From Adhaeribacter swui (GTDB lineage Bacteria > Bacteroidota > Bacteroidia > Cytophagales > Hymenobacteraceae), in contig NZ_CP055156.1 in NCBI RefSeq assembly GCF_014217805.1, forward strand, positions 5,276,585-5,340,584: DNA of 64,000 nt, in the 5' to 3' direction. The notes under the pieces were generated by a model. The model saw only the letters and a program-made list of their open reading frames with translations, did not search any database and was not told where the DNA came from. This document shows positions 38,417 through 47,000 of the stretch, piece after piece. Each line of letters opens with the position of its first letter. Within the stretch, counting starts at the first letter, position 1. The position numbers were made by a program, and so were the translations under genes.

Positions 38417-39343
38417 TTACCAATTCCTATAAGGTATACTTGATGAAAGTACCCTTTCTTTTTTATCTTTAATTAATGCTTTACAAGCCAATACAGCTAA
38501 AGCACTATTTGGAGTAGGTCCAACAATCATTTCAGATATAAAAATTGGAGTTTCATCATTAGAGATTTGAAACTCCAAATAGGGTATTAAGAAATTTTTA
38601 CCAGGTCTAAACTTTAAATCTAAATCTTCAGCTGGAATATGAATATGATAGGGTTTAAACGTATAATTTTCACTTATATTTGCTCTGGTCGGAATTATCA
38701 ATGAATTAACATAATAATTAGCTACCATTCGCCATTCCTGCTCCTCTTCAAATGATGGATGTTTTATTAAAGGGGCATACTTCATTGTGTTACTTAAGAT
38801 TTTTGTATAACACTGACCAAGCCATTTCCCTAAACTTCCCTGCCGTAAAGCAGCTTCCCTTTCTATGACGAAATTTTCTGGGCTTAATTCAACAATTACC
38901 TCTTTTACAAACTCGTCGATTATTCCAGGATTATACACACATTTTCCTATATACATATTATGAGTTTTCATCATCAGATTCACTTGATCCTGATTATCAA
39001 AGTCAAAAAATGAAATTGAATATCCGCCATTTGGACAATATCCTCGCCATTGGCTTAGAGAATCTCCCTTCTCAGAAAGTGAAAATGAAAATATAGGCTC
39101 TATAGCATATCTATTAGGGAAAAACATTGAAAGATCTTTGCCAATACCATATAATCTGTGCAAGGTTTCTTTAATAACCTTTAAAGAATATGAATATTCA
39201 GTCGAATCATTCATGTAATAAATATTTGTAAACCATAACTTCTTATTATTAATTAAACCCAGAATTCCGATTTGAGAAGTATAATGATATAGCATTGGAA
39301 CTTCGGGTGTGATTTGAGTATAGATCTTAATTTTATTCTCCAT
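38417..39343 (-). CDS. DUF2971 family protein
   Basis: A 308-aa soluble protein with the DUF2971 pattern: YHYTSQIGILGLINNKKLWF (about 19-38), TNIYYMNDSTEY (about 39-50), then FSFSLSEKGDSLSQWRGYCPNGGYSISF (about 110-137), and later HPSFEEEQEWRM. The biochemical function of this family is unknown; in my recollection it recurs in accessory regions. The gene is visibly more AT-rich than accA or the AGCS gene. It starts 22 bases after the HTH/HicB-like gene on the same strand, so the two are probably one transcript. Confidence 0.85.
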   Translation of the reverse strand: MENKIKIYTQITPEVPMLYHYTSQIGILGLINNKKLWFTNIYYMNDSTEYSYSLKVIKETLHRLYGIGKDLSMFFPNRYAIEPIFSFSLSEKGDSLSQWRGYCPNGGYSISFFDFDNQDQVNLMMKTHNMYIGKCVYNPGIIDEFVKEVIVELSPENFVIEREAALRQGSLGKWLGQCYTKILSNTMKYAPLIKHPSFEEEQEWRMVANYYVNSLIIPTRANISENYTFKPYHIHIPAEDLDLKFRPGKNFLIPYLEFQISNDETPIFISEMIVGPTPNSALAVLACKALIKDKKERVLSSSIPYRNW

Positions 39344-39365
39344 GAAATGATGTTAAAGCAAATTA

Positions 39366-39809
39366 CTAATCAGTAGGACCATCGGCATAAATAGATACAA
39401 ATTGCAATGTTTGAGCTAATTTATGAATGGCATCTTCTAACTTCCGTGCTTGGTTAGCGGAAGGGTGTTTCACTCCGGAGGCGTATTGCCGCACTAAACT
39501 AGGATTTAGGCCGGCCAATTCGGCAATTTTAGATTGTTTTAAAAAACTAAATTCCTGAAAAAAGGCCTGCACATCGTACCTAAATTCAAATTTTAAATCT
39601 TTTACGTTTACCAGGTTCCAGGCCGGATCAACGGCTCCTTCATGCTGAATGTAATCGTTAATTAATAATTTTAAATTAGCCAGCACCTCTTCCGTGGTAT
39701 TGCCCACCGTAACAGGACTAAAATCTCCTATACCCTCAATACGAGCCCAAAGCTCATTTTCATTTTTCTCAATAATTACTTTAAGTTTCAAGACGCGAAG
39801 GTTAAGCAT
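39366..39809 (-). CDS. HicB-like antitoxin domain fused to an HTH domain; no HicA adjacent
   Basis: A 147-aa protein. Residues about 9-60 (VIIEKNENELWARIEGIGDF, then TVGNTTEEVLANLKLLINDY) fit the HicB-like partial RNase H fold. The C-terminal part (about 85-140) holds an HTH: KQSKIAELAGLNPSLVRQYA followed by GVKHPSANQARKLEDAIHKL. Such proteins are normally antitoxin/autorepressors encoded beside a HicA toxin of about 60 aa. I find no HicA-like frame within 350 bases on either side; the downstream partner is the DUF2971 gene. The true start could be a TTG six codons in (LKLKVIIEK). Confidence 0.8.
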   Translation of the reverse strand: MLNLRVLKLKVIIEKNENELWARIEGIGDFSPVTVGNTTEEVLANLKLLINDYIQHEGAVDPAWNLVNVKDLKFEFRYDVQAFFQEFSFLKQSKIAELAGLNPSLVRQYASGVKHPSANQARKLEDAIHKLAQTLQFVSIYADGPTD

Positions 39810-40105
39810 ACATTAACTTTCCTGTGAGTAATAGAATTGGCCGGCTAAGCCCTTGAGCAGTTGGATTCATTCGGGAATTACGAAATAGGCATTGTGCAAG
39901 GCTTCCGCCTAATCTTTACCATTTGCCATACAGCCGGGCAATTACGGCACTTCGGCAATTATTGCTTATCTTCCTAACTCCAGTAAAGTATAATTGTGTA
40001 TTTTGAATCCACATATCTAATATTAAAGATAGCTAAATTGTTACCTCCTTACAAGCATTTCCCTCCCTATTGTTAAGTAAGAACAAATTATTGCTTTGAC
40101 TAAAA

Positions 40106-40122
40106 GTTACATAAAATGTAAC
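40106..40122. promoter_or_regulatory. higBA operator palindrome 1
   Basis: GTTACAT-AAA-ATGTAAC, a perfect 7-3-7 palindrome, 56 bases before higB. The same arms recur at 40140-40156. The sites overlap a TTTG (40095-40098) and a TAACGATTTA, a plausible promoter, so binding would block transcription. The rest of the 368-bp gap 39810-40177 shows no gene. Confidence 0.75.
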
Positions 40123-40139
40123 GATTTACTTGCAAGTTC

Positions 40140-40156
40140 GTTACATCTTATGTAAC
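40140..40156. promoter_or_regulatory. higBA operator palindrome 2
   Basis: GTTACAT-CTT-ATGTAAC, arms identical to the site at 40106. Centre-to-centre distance is 34 bp, close to three helical turns, which would suit cooperative binding by a HigA dimer pair. It ends 21 bases before the higB ATG. Confidence 0.75.
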
Positions 40157-40177
40157 TTCAATTTAAATTAGAAGTAC

Positions 40178-40471
40178 ATGAATATTGTTACCGTTTCCCG
40201 GATAAAGAACTTCTACCTTAAACATGCGGACGCTAAATTACCGTTGCAAGTATGGATAGCTAGAATTACAGAGCTTAAGATTGATAGCCTACATGACTTG
40301 AAGCAGTTTGCCAATTCTGTAGATATAATCGGTAACAACCGGGTGATCTTTGACATTAAGGGCAATCGTTACCGCCTTATTACAGTAGTGTTGGTGCGCA
40401 ACCAAACCGTGTACATTCGCTGGATTGGTACCCATGCTGAATATGATAAAATAGATGCGCTCACCGTCTAA
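40178..40471 (+). CDS. higB: HigB family toxin
   Basis: A 97-aa RelE-superfamily mRNA interferase of the HigB_toxin type (Pfam family of that name). Landmarks: VSRIKNFYLKHADAKLPLQV-W near the N-terminus, FDIKGNRYRLITVV in the centre and VYIRWIGTHAEYDKID at the C-terminus, the last containing the conserved THxEYDKID end. Toxin-first order with the antitoxin downstream is the typical hig arrangement. Expression is probably repressed by HigA at the two upstream palindromes. Confidence 0.93.
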   Translation: MNIVTVSRIKNFYLKHADAKLPLQVWIARITELKIDSLHDLKQFANSVDIIGNNRVIFDIKGNRYRLITVVLVRNQTVYIRWIGTHAEYDKIDALTV

Positions 40472-40506
40472 AAAGTTAATTATAAAATCACAAAGCCACC
40501 AAAAAG

Positions 40507-40893
40507 ATGAATCAGATAGCAATTTCCCCCATACGAACTGAGCATGATTACCAAGAGGCCATAAAGCACTTGGATAAGCTACTAGACATGAACCCCGAAC
40601 CAGGTACCGAGTTGGATGATGAGCTAGAAGTTCTCACCACCTTAGTGCATGCTTATGAGAAAGTACATTACCCCATTGAACTTCCGGACCCTATTGATGC
40701 CATCAAGCAAATTATAGAAGAAAAAGGCTGGAGTAACAAAGATCTGGAGCCATTTATTGGGCCTAAATCACGGGTATCAGAGATATTAAACCGGAAGAGA
40801 TACTTTACCATCCCGCAAATCTACCGACTCCACAAGCATTTAGGCTTACCTTTAGAAGTTTTTATCAATGAATCGGTACTTAAGGCCGCCTAA
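40507..40893 (+). CDS. higA: HigA family antitoxin with XRE HTH
   Basis: A 128-aa antitoxin of the COG5499-like group. The N-terminal half (1-65) is the toxin-binding region; the C-terminal half holds the helix-turn-helix: DAIKQIIEEKGWSNKDLEPF then IGPKSRVSEILNRKRYFTIP. It lies 35 bases after higB. It should neutralise HigB and autoregulate the operon. A perfect stem-loop terminator follows at 40900. Confidence 0.93.
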   Translation: MNQIAISPIRTEHDYQEAIKHLDKLLDMNPEPGTELDDELEVLTTLVHAYEKVHYPIELPDPIDAIKQIIEEKGWSNKDLEPFIGPKSRVSEILNRKRYFTIPQIYRLHKHLGLPLEVFINESVLKAA

Positions 40894-40899
40894 TCTTTT

Positions 40900-40958
40900 A
40901 AGCTTGATAAAGTAAAGGCCCGGCTACAAAATAGTCGGGCCTTTACTTTATCAAGCTT
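40900..40958. terminator. Bidirectional terminator after higBA
   Basis: A perfect 23-bp stem beginning AAGCTTGATAAAGTAAAGG and ending in CCCG / CGGG, with a 13-base loop GCTACAAAATAGT. The stem is unusually long for a terminator. Confidence 0.85.
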
Positions 40959-41092
40959 GGAACGTTAAATATAAAATCAACTAGACCAAGTTAACTGCCA
41001 AATACTTTAAGCTTCCCCAAAATAGTCCTAAGTTGAGAAGAGCTAAACTTTACTCAGAATAGGATTTATAAATTATAATTCAATCATAACAG

Positions 41093-42541
41093 CTACCGTA
41101 CAACAGGCTCTTGCTCTGGCTTTTTCCATGCTTCGGCATTTTTAATTTTTAATTGCCTAGAATCAAACTCCGGATTTAAACCCGCATTTTTCTGGGTTTG
41201 GTAATCTTTGAGAGCCCGTAAGGCTGGTTTTTGCAACAGAAGAATGGCAATAATATTTAGCCAGGCCATAATGCCTACGCCAATATCGCCTAAGGCCCAA
41301 GCCGATTCAGCGGTTTTGATTGAACCATAAAAGGTAGCGCCCAAAATAAATGCCCGCAATAAGGCCAATAGTACTTTAGGAGTACCTTTCGCCATTAGGT
41401 AACTTAAGTTAGTTTCGGCAATATAGTAATAGGCCATAATGGTAGTAAAAGCAAACAATAACAACGCAATAGCCACAAACCCGCCCCCCAAAGCCGGAAA
41501 GTGGGTATTTACGGCTTGCTGGGTATATTCCGACCCGATAGGAATGCCAGGCACTTGCTCCACCAGGAATCCGCCGGCCGGGTTAAGTACGTTATATTGC
41601 CCCGTAAACAAGATCATAAAAGCCGTAGCCGTACAAACAAACAACGTATCGACGTACACCGAAAAAGCCTGCACCAGCCCTTGTTCCACCGGGTGACTTA
41701 CTTCGGCTGCTGCTGCTGCGTGCGGAGCTGTTCCCTGGCCGGCTTCATTTGAATAAATTCCTCTTTTTACTCCCCACGAGATGGCCATGCCAAATACTCC
41801 GGCAAAAGCCGGTTCCAGATCAAAAGCCGAGCGTATAATCAAACTTAAAACAGCAGGTATCTGGGTGATGTTCATCCCGATGATAATAATAGCCATTAAG
41901 ATGTAAGCGCCCGCCATAAACGGAACAATCCATTCGGCTACTTTGCCAATTCTTTTTATGCCGCCAAAAATAATCAGGGCCAGAACCAGCGTTATTGCCC
42001 CGCCTGTAATAGCCGGAGGAACCGCAAAAGCATTTCTTATGCCCAGGGCAATGCTGTTGCTTTGCACCCCAGGTAACAAGAAAACCATGCTGACGATGGT
42101 GGCCAAAGCAAATACCACCGCGTACCACTTCATGCCCAAACCTTTTTCGATATAAAAGGCCGGCCCACCCCGGTACTGTCCATCCTTTACCTCTTTATAA
42201 ATCTGGCCCAGGGTAGCTTCAATGAAAGCGGAGGCGCTGCCTAAAAAAGCAATTACCCACATCCAAAAAATAGCTCCGGGTCCGCCCATGGCTATGGCAG
42301 TGGCCACGCCGGCGATATTACCCGTGCCCACCCGGCCGGCAATAGCAATAGAAAACGCTTGAAAAGAACTAACGCCCGTCTGCGAGGATTGATTATTAAA
42401 AAGCAAACGAATCATGTCGCGTAAATAACGCACCTGCAAAAACCGGGTGATAACAGAAAAGTAAATGCCGGTACCCAGGCAAAGTAGAATTAAAGCGTTA
42501 CTCCAAACAATATTATTAATGTCAGTAATTAATTTTTCCAT
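41093..42541 (-). CDS. AGCS family alanine/glycine:cation symporter
   Basis: A 482-aa inner-membrane transporter for alanine or glycine coupled to Na+ or H+. Landmarks: QAFSIAIAGRVGTGNIAGVATAIAMGGPGAIFWMW (about 60-94), KDGQYRGGPAFYIEKGLG, and the signature GVKRGIYSNEAGQGTAPHAAAAA (about 257-279). Ten or more hydrophobic segments. The charged tail (about 445-482) is cytosolic. Single gene; no riboswitch is recognisable upstream. Confidence 0.94.
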   Translation of the reverse strand: MEKLITDINNIVWSNALILLCLGTGIYFSVITRFLQVRYLRDMIRLLFNNQSSQTGVSSFQAFSIAIAGRVGTGNIAGVATAIAMGGPGAIFWMWVIAFLGSASAFIEATLGQIYKEVKDGQYRGGPAFYIEKGLGMKWYAVVFALATIVSMVFLLPGVQSNSIALGIRNAFAVPPAITGGAITLVLALIIFGGIKRIGKVAEWIVPFMAGAYILMAIIIIGMNITQIPAVLSLIIRSAFDLEPAFAGVFGMAISWGVKRGIYSNEAGQGTAPHAAAAAEVSHPVEQGLVQAFSVYVDTLFVCTATAFMILFTGQYNVLNPAGGFLVEQVPGIPIGSEYTQQAVNTHFPALGGGFVAIALLLFAFTTIMAYYYIAETNLSYLMAKGTPKVLLALLRAFILGATFYGSIKTAESAWALGDIGVGIMAWLNIIAILLLQKPALRALKDYQTQKNAGLNPEFDSRQLKIKNAEAWKKPEQEPVVR

Positions 42542-42950
42542 ATTTTAATATAACCCCAAATAACAGGTACTGATAAATTAGTTATTGGGCTTTTGGTATT
42601 TGCCTCCTTTGTTTTGAAGGCAAGTTAAACAAAACTTTACAGGTATTTTGGTTTACCCATTCATTTAGTATCTTCTTAGGCGATTAAATAATTACAATTG
42701 TGAAGTTACTTGGAGCTAAAACAGGAGAGCAATAAAGTTTATATCTAATCTAAAATCAGGTACTTAAACTAATAAGCAGAATCGGGAAAATTTAAAAAAT
42801 TATTATCCTGGAGGAAGCTCACTTTAAAAGCTATTCTTTTTTGAGCTGCGTTTAAAAGATACCATTATAGCAAGAAAGACCTCATGCTACCCCTACCCGG
42901 TTTTTTACTATATCTTTTTTATTGTTTTCTGAGATGAAATCTTTTAAATC

Positions 42951-43235
42951 TATTTAAGAAGCTGTTTAGCATTTTAAAAGCTAACTGAGCCATCGCCCAA
43001 GTTGGTGTCTTCACCAACCTGCCATGCCTTCTTTGTCGGTTGGTTTACCGGTGAAAAAACGTGCCCGGGGTAACTTAGATCTTTATTTTAATAATTCAAA
43101 AACAGCTTCAATTAAAAGTACCAATTAGAAGCTTTTAGGAGTAGTATTTTGTGGAGCTATCCCGTTTTGGCGGTGGAGACACCCCTAAAGGCGAAGGTTA
43201 ACTCTATTTCTATAAATACGAAACAGCTTCTAAAT
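42951..43235. mobile_element. MITE-like element with terminal inverted repeats
   Basis: The left end TATTTAAGAAGCTGTTTAGC pairs with the right end, whose reverse complement reads ATTTAGAAGCTGTTTCGTAT. The sequence AAATC flanks both ends (42946-42950; 43236-43240) and may be a target-site duplication. Inside are the hairpin GTTGGTGTCTTCACCAAC (43001-43018) and the 85-bp core shared with 10771-10855. No transposase frame is present. Similar end fragments occur at 10743 and 60812. It occupies most of the 799-bp gap 42542-43340. Confidence 0.55.
43111..43195. repeat. 85-bp dispersed repeat core, copy B
   Basis: About 77 of 85 positions agree with 10771-10855. It contains the hairpin GGTGGAGACACC (43172-43183), which is the reverse orientation of a similar hairpin at 43003. 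It lies inside the MITE-like element. Confidence 0.8.
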
Positions 43236-43253
43236 AAATCTTTAATGATTTTT

Positions 43254-43271
43254 GCAGTTTAACTAAACTGC
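43254..43271. promoter_or_regulatory. Candidate operator upstream of the seven-gene import/radical SAM unit
   Basis: GCAGTTT-AACT-AAACTGC, a perfect 7-bp inverted repeat with a 4-base spacer, 70 bases before the first gene of the unit. Position suggests an operator; no regulator gene is next to it. Confidence 0.4.
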
Positions 43272-43340
43272 TCTGTTTATTATTAATTGCAAACAAAACG
43301 TTAAACTTGGGGTATATAATAAAAATTTAAAAAACTCTAA

Positions 43341-44030
43341 TTGAAAGCTGCCAGGGCGCATACGGCTGTTTTGCTTTTTACCCGCACTTCTACCGAAGAA
43401 GCTCGGGCAAAAAAATTTACCCCGGGTACCCGCCGAAACAAAGCCATCATCCGGCAGCTTATTAATCGAACCAAGCTTCTCGTTCAGCAGGCCGGGCTGC
43501 CCTTAATCGTTATAGATTCTGCCAAACAAAAAGGAGAAACCTTTGGCGAACGCCTGCAGCACGCTGTTCAGCAAGTAGTTAATGCCGGTTACGAACAAGT
43601 TATTTGTTTAGGCAACGATTCGCCCGGGTTAACTCCCGGACTTATACGCTTAGCAGCCGCTAAATTGCAGCACCAGGATTTTGTTTTTGGCAGAGCAGCG
43701 GATGGCGGAGTTTACCTCATTGGTCTGCGTCAGCCAACCTTATCTAAACTTAATTTTGCTACCATACCCTGGCATACCGCTCAGGTTTTTCAGGAGTTGT
43801 GCCGGCAAACCAACTTATGCCGGGTAACCCTACTGGCTCCAATCCTGGCCGATGCGGACGACCAGGCAGCACTCCAAGGTATAAGTAACACCTTTACCAC
43901 GGTTCGTTTTTTTAAAATTTTGCGTTCCTTACTTCAATTAGTAAGAGCGTTTGTGCCAAGTTTTACTCCGTTGTTTGTTGCCGCCCGGCTAACCTGCCAG
44001 GGCTTACGGGCGCCCCCCAGGGGAATATAG
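43341..44030 (+). CDS. DUF2064 / TIGR04282-type transferase
   Basis: A 229-aa protein of the CofC-like nucleotidyl/glycosyl-transferase family, known as rSAM/selenodomain-associated transferase 1. Landmarks: VLLFTRTSTEEARAKKF at the N-terminus, GETFGERLQHAVQQVVNAGY (about 66-85), CLGNDSPGLTPGLI (about 91-104), FGRAADGGVYLIGL (about 115-128). The start is TTG; no in-frame ATG is near. The C-terminal 45 residues (about 185-229) extend beyond the domain and are basic/hydrophobic. The first gene of a tight unit, 43 bases before the TonB receptor gene. Confidence 0.85.
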   Translation: MKAARAHTAVLLFTRTSTEEARAKKFTPGTRRNKAIIRQLINRTKLLVQQAGLPLIVIDSAKQKGETFGERLQHAVQQVVNAGYEQVICLGNDSPGLTPGLIRLAAAKLQHQDFVFGRAADGGVYLIGLRQPTLSKLNFATIPWHTAQVFQELCRQTNLCRVTLLAPILADADDQAALQGISNTFTTVRFFKILRSLLQLVRAFVPSFTPLFVAARLTCQGLRAPPRGI

Positions 44031-44073
44031 CTTTCGGCTTTATTCCTTTGTTCAACTGATTTATTCTATCAAC

Positions 44074-47000
44074 GTGAGAAAACTATTACTCTTGTTCGGG
44101 TATTTTATACCCATGGCCGCTGCTTGGGCGCAGGGCGCGATTGAAGTTACCGTACTTAACCCTAAACTTGAACCCGTTTCGGGCGTACCCTTAACCATAA
44201 CCAGTGAAGCTATTAGCTTTAGTGCCACCCGGAGCACCAACAGCAAAGGTTCTGTTACCTTTTCGGGCCTCAGCACTGCTGGCACTTATATTATTCTTTT
44301 TGCCGAAAACGAAACTTACAGTGCTGTTTCATCGGAACCGGTAAGTCCGCGTTCTAACTTTAACCGCACTGTTACCCTGGTACTCCCCCTGAAGCAAGAA
44401 CGGGTTTTAGAAGGTGTTACGGTGTACCCTAACAATACCACCCGGATTAACCGGTACAATGCCGAGGTATCTTCAGAAATGCGCATTTCCGAAATTCGGG
44501 AGTTGCCCGTAGAAGGCCGGGATCTTTCGCGGATGCTGTTCCGTCTGCCCAATGTTACGCAAGCCACGGGCTTTTTCCCGGAAGCGCCGAATGTGAGTAT
44601 TAACGGGGCCAATCCTTTATTCAATAATTATTTAATTGATGGCCTCGATAACAACGAACAATTTTTGGGAGGCGCCCGCTTTAGTGTTCCGATTGGCTTT
44701 GTGCAAAACGTATCGGTACTTACTAACAACTACTCGGCAGAGTTCGGGAATACCGGTAACGGCATCATCAACGTAACGTCTAAATCCGGCAGCAACGAAC
44801 TGCAAGGCGAAGCCTTTTTCCTGACCCGGCCCGGTTTTCTGGATGCTTCTTCGCCTTACGCACAGCGGGACCTTTCGGGAAATCAAGTAAAAGATGGTTT
44901 TCAGCGGTACCAAGGGGGCTTTGGTGTGGGGGGCGCCATCGTTAAAGGAAAAACTTTTTATTACCTCAATTACGAGCACACCACTGATTTAAAAGATAAT
45001 ATTTTGAGCAGCCCGGCTCTGGGCGTGAATGAAACCATCCGGGGTAAGAACTACTTCAATTATCTTTCGGGCAAGTTAGATCATTATTGGAGTGACCGAT
45101 TTCACTCCACCCTCCGTGCCAACACGGGCATTGTGGGCATTGGTCGCCAGGCCGGTGGTTTAACCGGCGGTTTAAATTTCCCTTCCTCCGCCAGCGACCA
45201 GGTGCGTAATTCCCTGAATCTGGCTAGTACCAATGTGTATACTTCCGGAAATCTTACCTTAACGACCAATGTACAGTACGCGCGTTTTCGCTGGGATTAC
45301 GCTGCCCCGGATAATCCCAGCAGCCCGGATGTAACCGTAGCCGGACCAACCGGCGAAACCGTGGCCGTGCTGGGACACCCAGGTTATGCTTTTGAGAGTA
45401 TTCAACACACGATACAAGCCCAGCAAAAAGCTTCCTGGTCGGTGGGGAGCCATAGCTTTAAAGCCGGAGCCGAAATATTGAGTACGGATCATGCGCTTTT
45501 TGGCGGGGGTAACCCCAACGGTAGCTACCGGGTACAGCTCACCCAAGCGCAATTAGATAACCTACGAGCAGCCAACCGGGGATCTGCCTTAAGCGTGACC
45601 GATATACCTACGGATGCTTTGGTAACAAACTACTCCGTTGAGTTACGCCCCACGTATTTTGGCAAACGCCAGAATATTTTTAGCGCTTACCTGGAAGACC
45701 AGGTGCAGGCAACCGAGCGGTTGAATTTGAACTTGGGCCTTCGATACGACTACGATAATCTTTCTCGGGGCGGCAATGCCAAAGGAGACTTTAATAACCT
45801 GGCTCCCCGCGTAAGTTTTAATTACCAGCTTACACCCAACAGCACTATCCGGGGCGGCTTTGGCTTGTTCTACGACAAAATTTTGTACACCGTTTACAGT
45901 GATGCCTTGCAGCAGAACAACAATTCCCCCGATTTCAAACAACAAATTGCCTACTACGTGGCACAAGGAATTTTACCGACCGATACCGACGTAGACCGGG
46001 TTACTTTTAACGGCAATCTATCGGTTGGGCAAAGCAATAATGCTGGTTTACCTTTTGCTTACCTGCAAGGTCCGCCGGCCGAAAATTTTTCCGATCAACG
46101 GAATCTGTTTAGCAACGAACGACGAATCTTAAACCCGAATGGTTATGATAATCCTTTTACCCGGCAATTTTCTTTGGGTTACCAGTTGCAGGTAGCACCT
46201 AGCAAGCTCTTCTACGTGGATTTAGTATATAATCAAGGCCGTAATTTGTTCCGCACCGTTAATCTAAACGCGCCGGCCGCCTGGGACTACAACCGCAGCC
46301 AGCAAAGCGGTATTGCCCGCAGCAGTGCCTGGGCCGATTCTACCCGGACCCTACCCATCTACGGGAACTATGCGGTAATTAACGGGAACCGGTTGGATGG
46401 GGTCGCGCGCAGTTTGGTCATGACGGAGTCCGAAGGTAAAAGTAACTACTACGCCGCCAGTTTTAATTTGCAGAAAGATAAAGCAGATGATAAGTTTTCT
46501 TACCGTTTGATTTACACTTTATCTTACCTGGAGAACAATACCGAAGATATTAATTTCCGGGCCATGGATGCTAACAACTTCCAGGCCGAATGGGGACCGA
46601 GTATCAACGACCGGCGCCATGTGATCAATGGCATTTACAATTACTATCCGGTTTCCAACTTAACGTTAACATTGGCGGCTTTACTGCAAAGCGGCCAGCC
46701 CATCAACCGGATTCCGGATGCTTCCCAATATAAAGTAATAGATAGCCGCGGCAATATTCTGCTGAATGCGGGCGGAAACTACATTTTTACGAATGATTTA
46801 AACGGGGATGGATCCGCTTTTGGGGATGCTTACGTGGGTAACTCCGACCGGTACCCGGACGAAAAACGTAATTCTGACCGGCTGCCGTGGTCCAATACTT
46901 TTGATGCCAGCGTGCAGTATTTTGTACCTTTTAGAACCACGAGCAAAAAAGGATTGGAAATACGGGCGGATGTATTTAATTTGTTCAATGCCGAAAACCT

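Noticed and set aside
38251-38472. Plus-strand frame overlapping tRNA-Asp
   Set aside because: It translates the tRNA and its terminator.
39810-40177. A HicA toxin gene next to the HicB-like gene
   Set aside because: Both strands were read; only short interrupted frames without the HicA GSHxxY-type motif were found.
38236-41092. Integrated element with att repeats at tRNA-Asp
   Set aside because: No integrase and no copy of the tRNA 3' end is visible within the window; retained only as an accessory pocket.
41093-42800. Glycine riboswitch upstream of the AGCS symporter
   Set aside because: No tandem aptamer-like conserved blocks seen in the 42542-42800 region.
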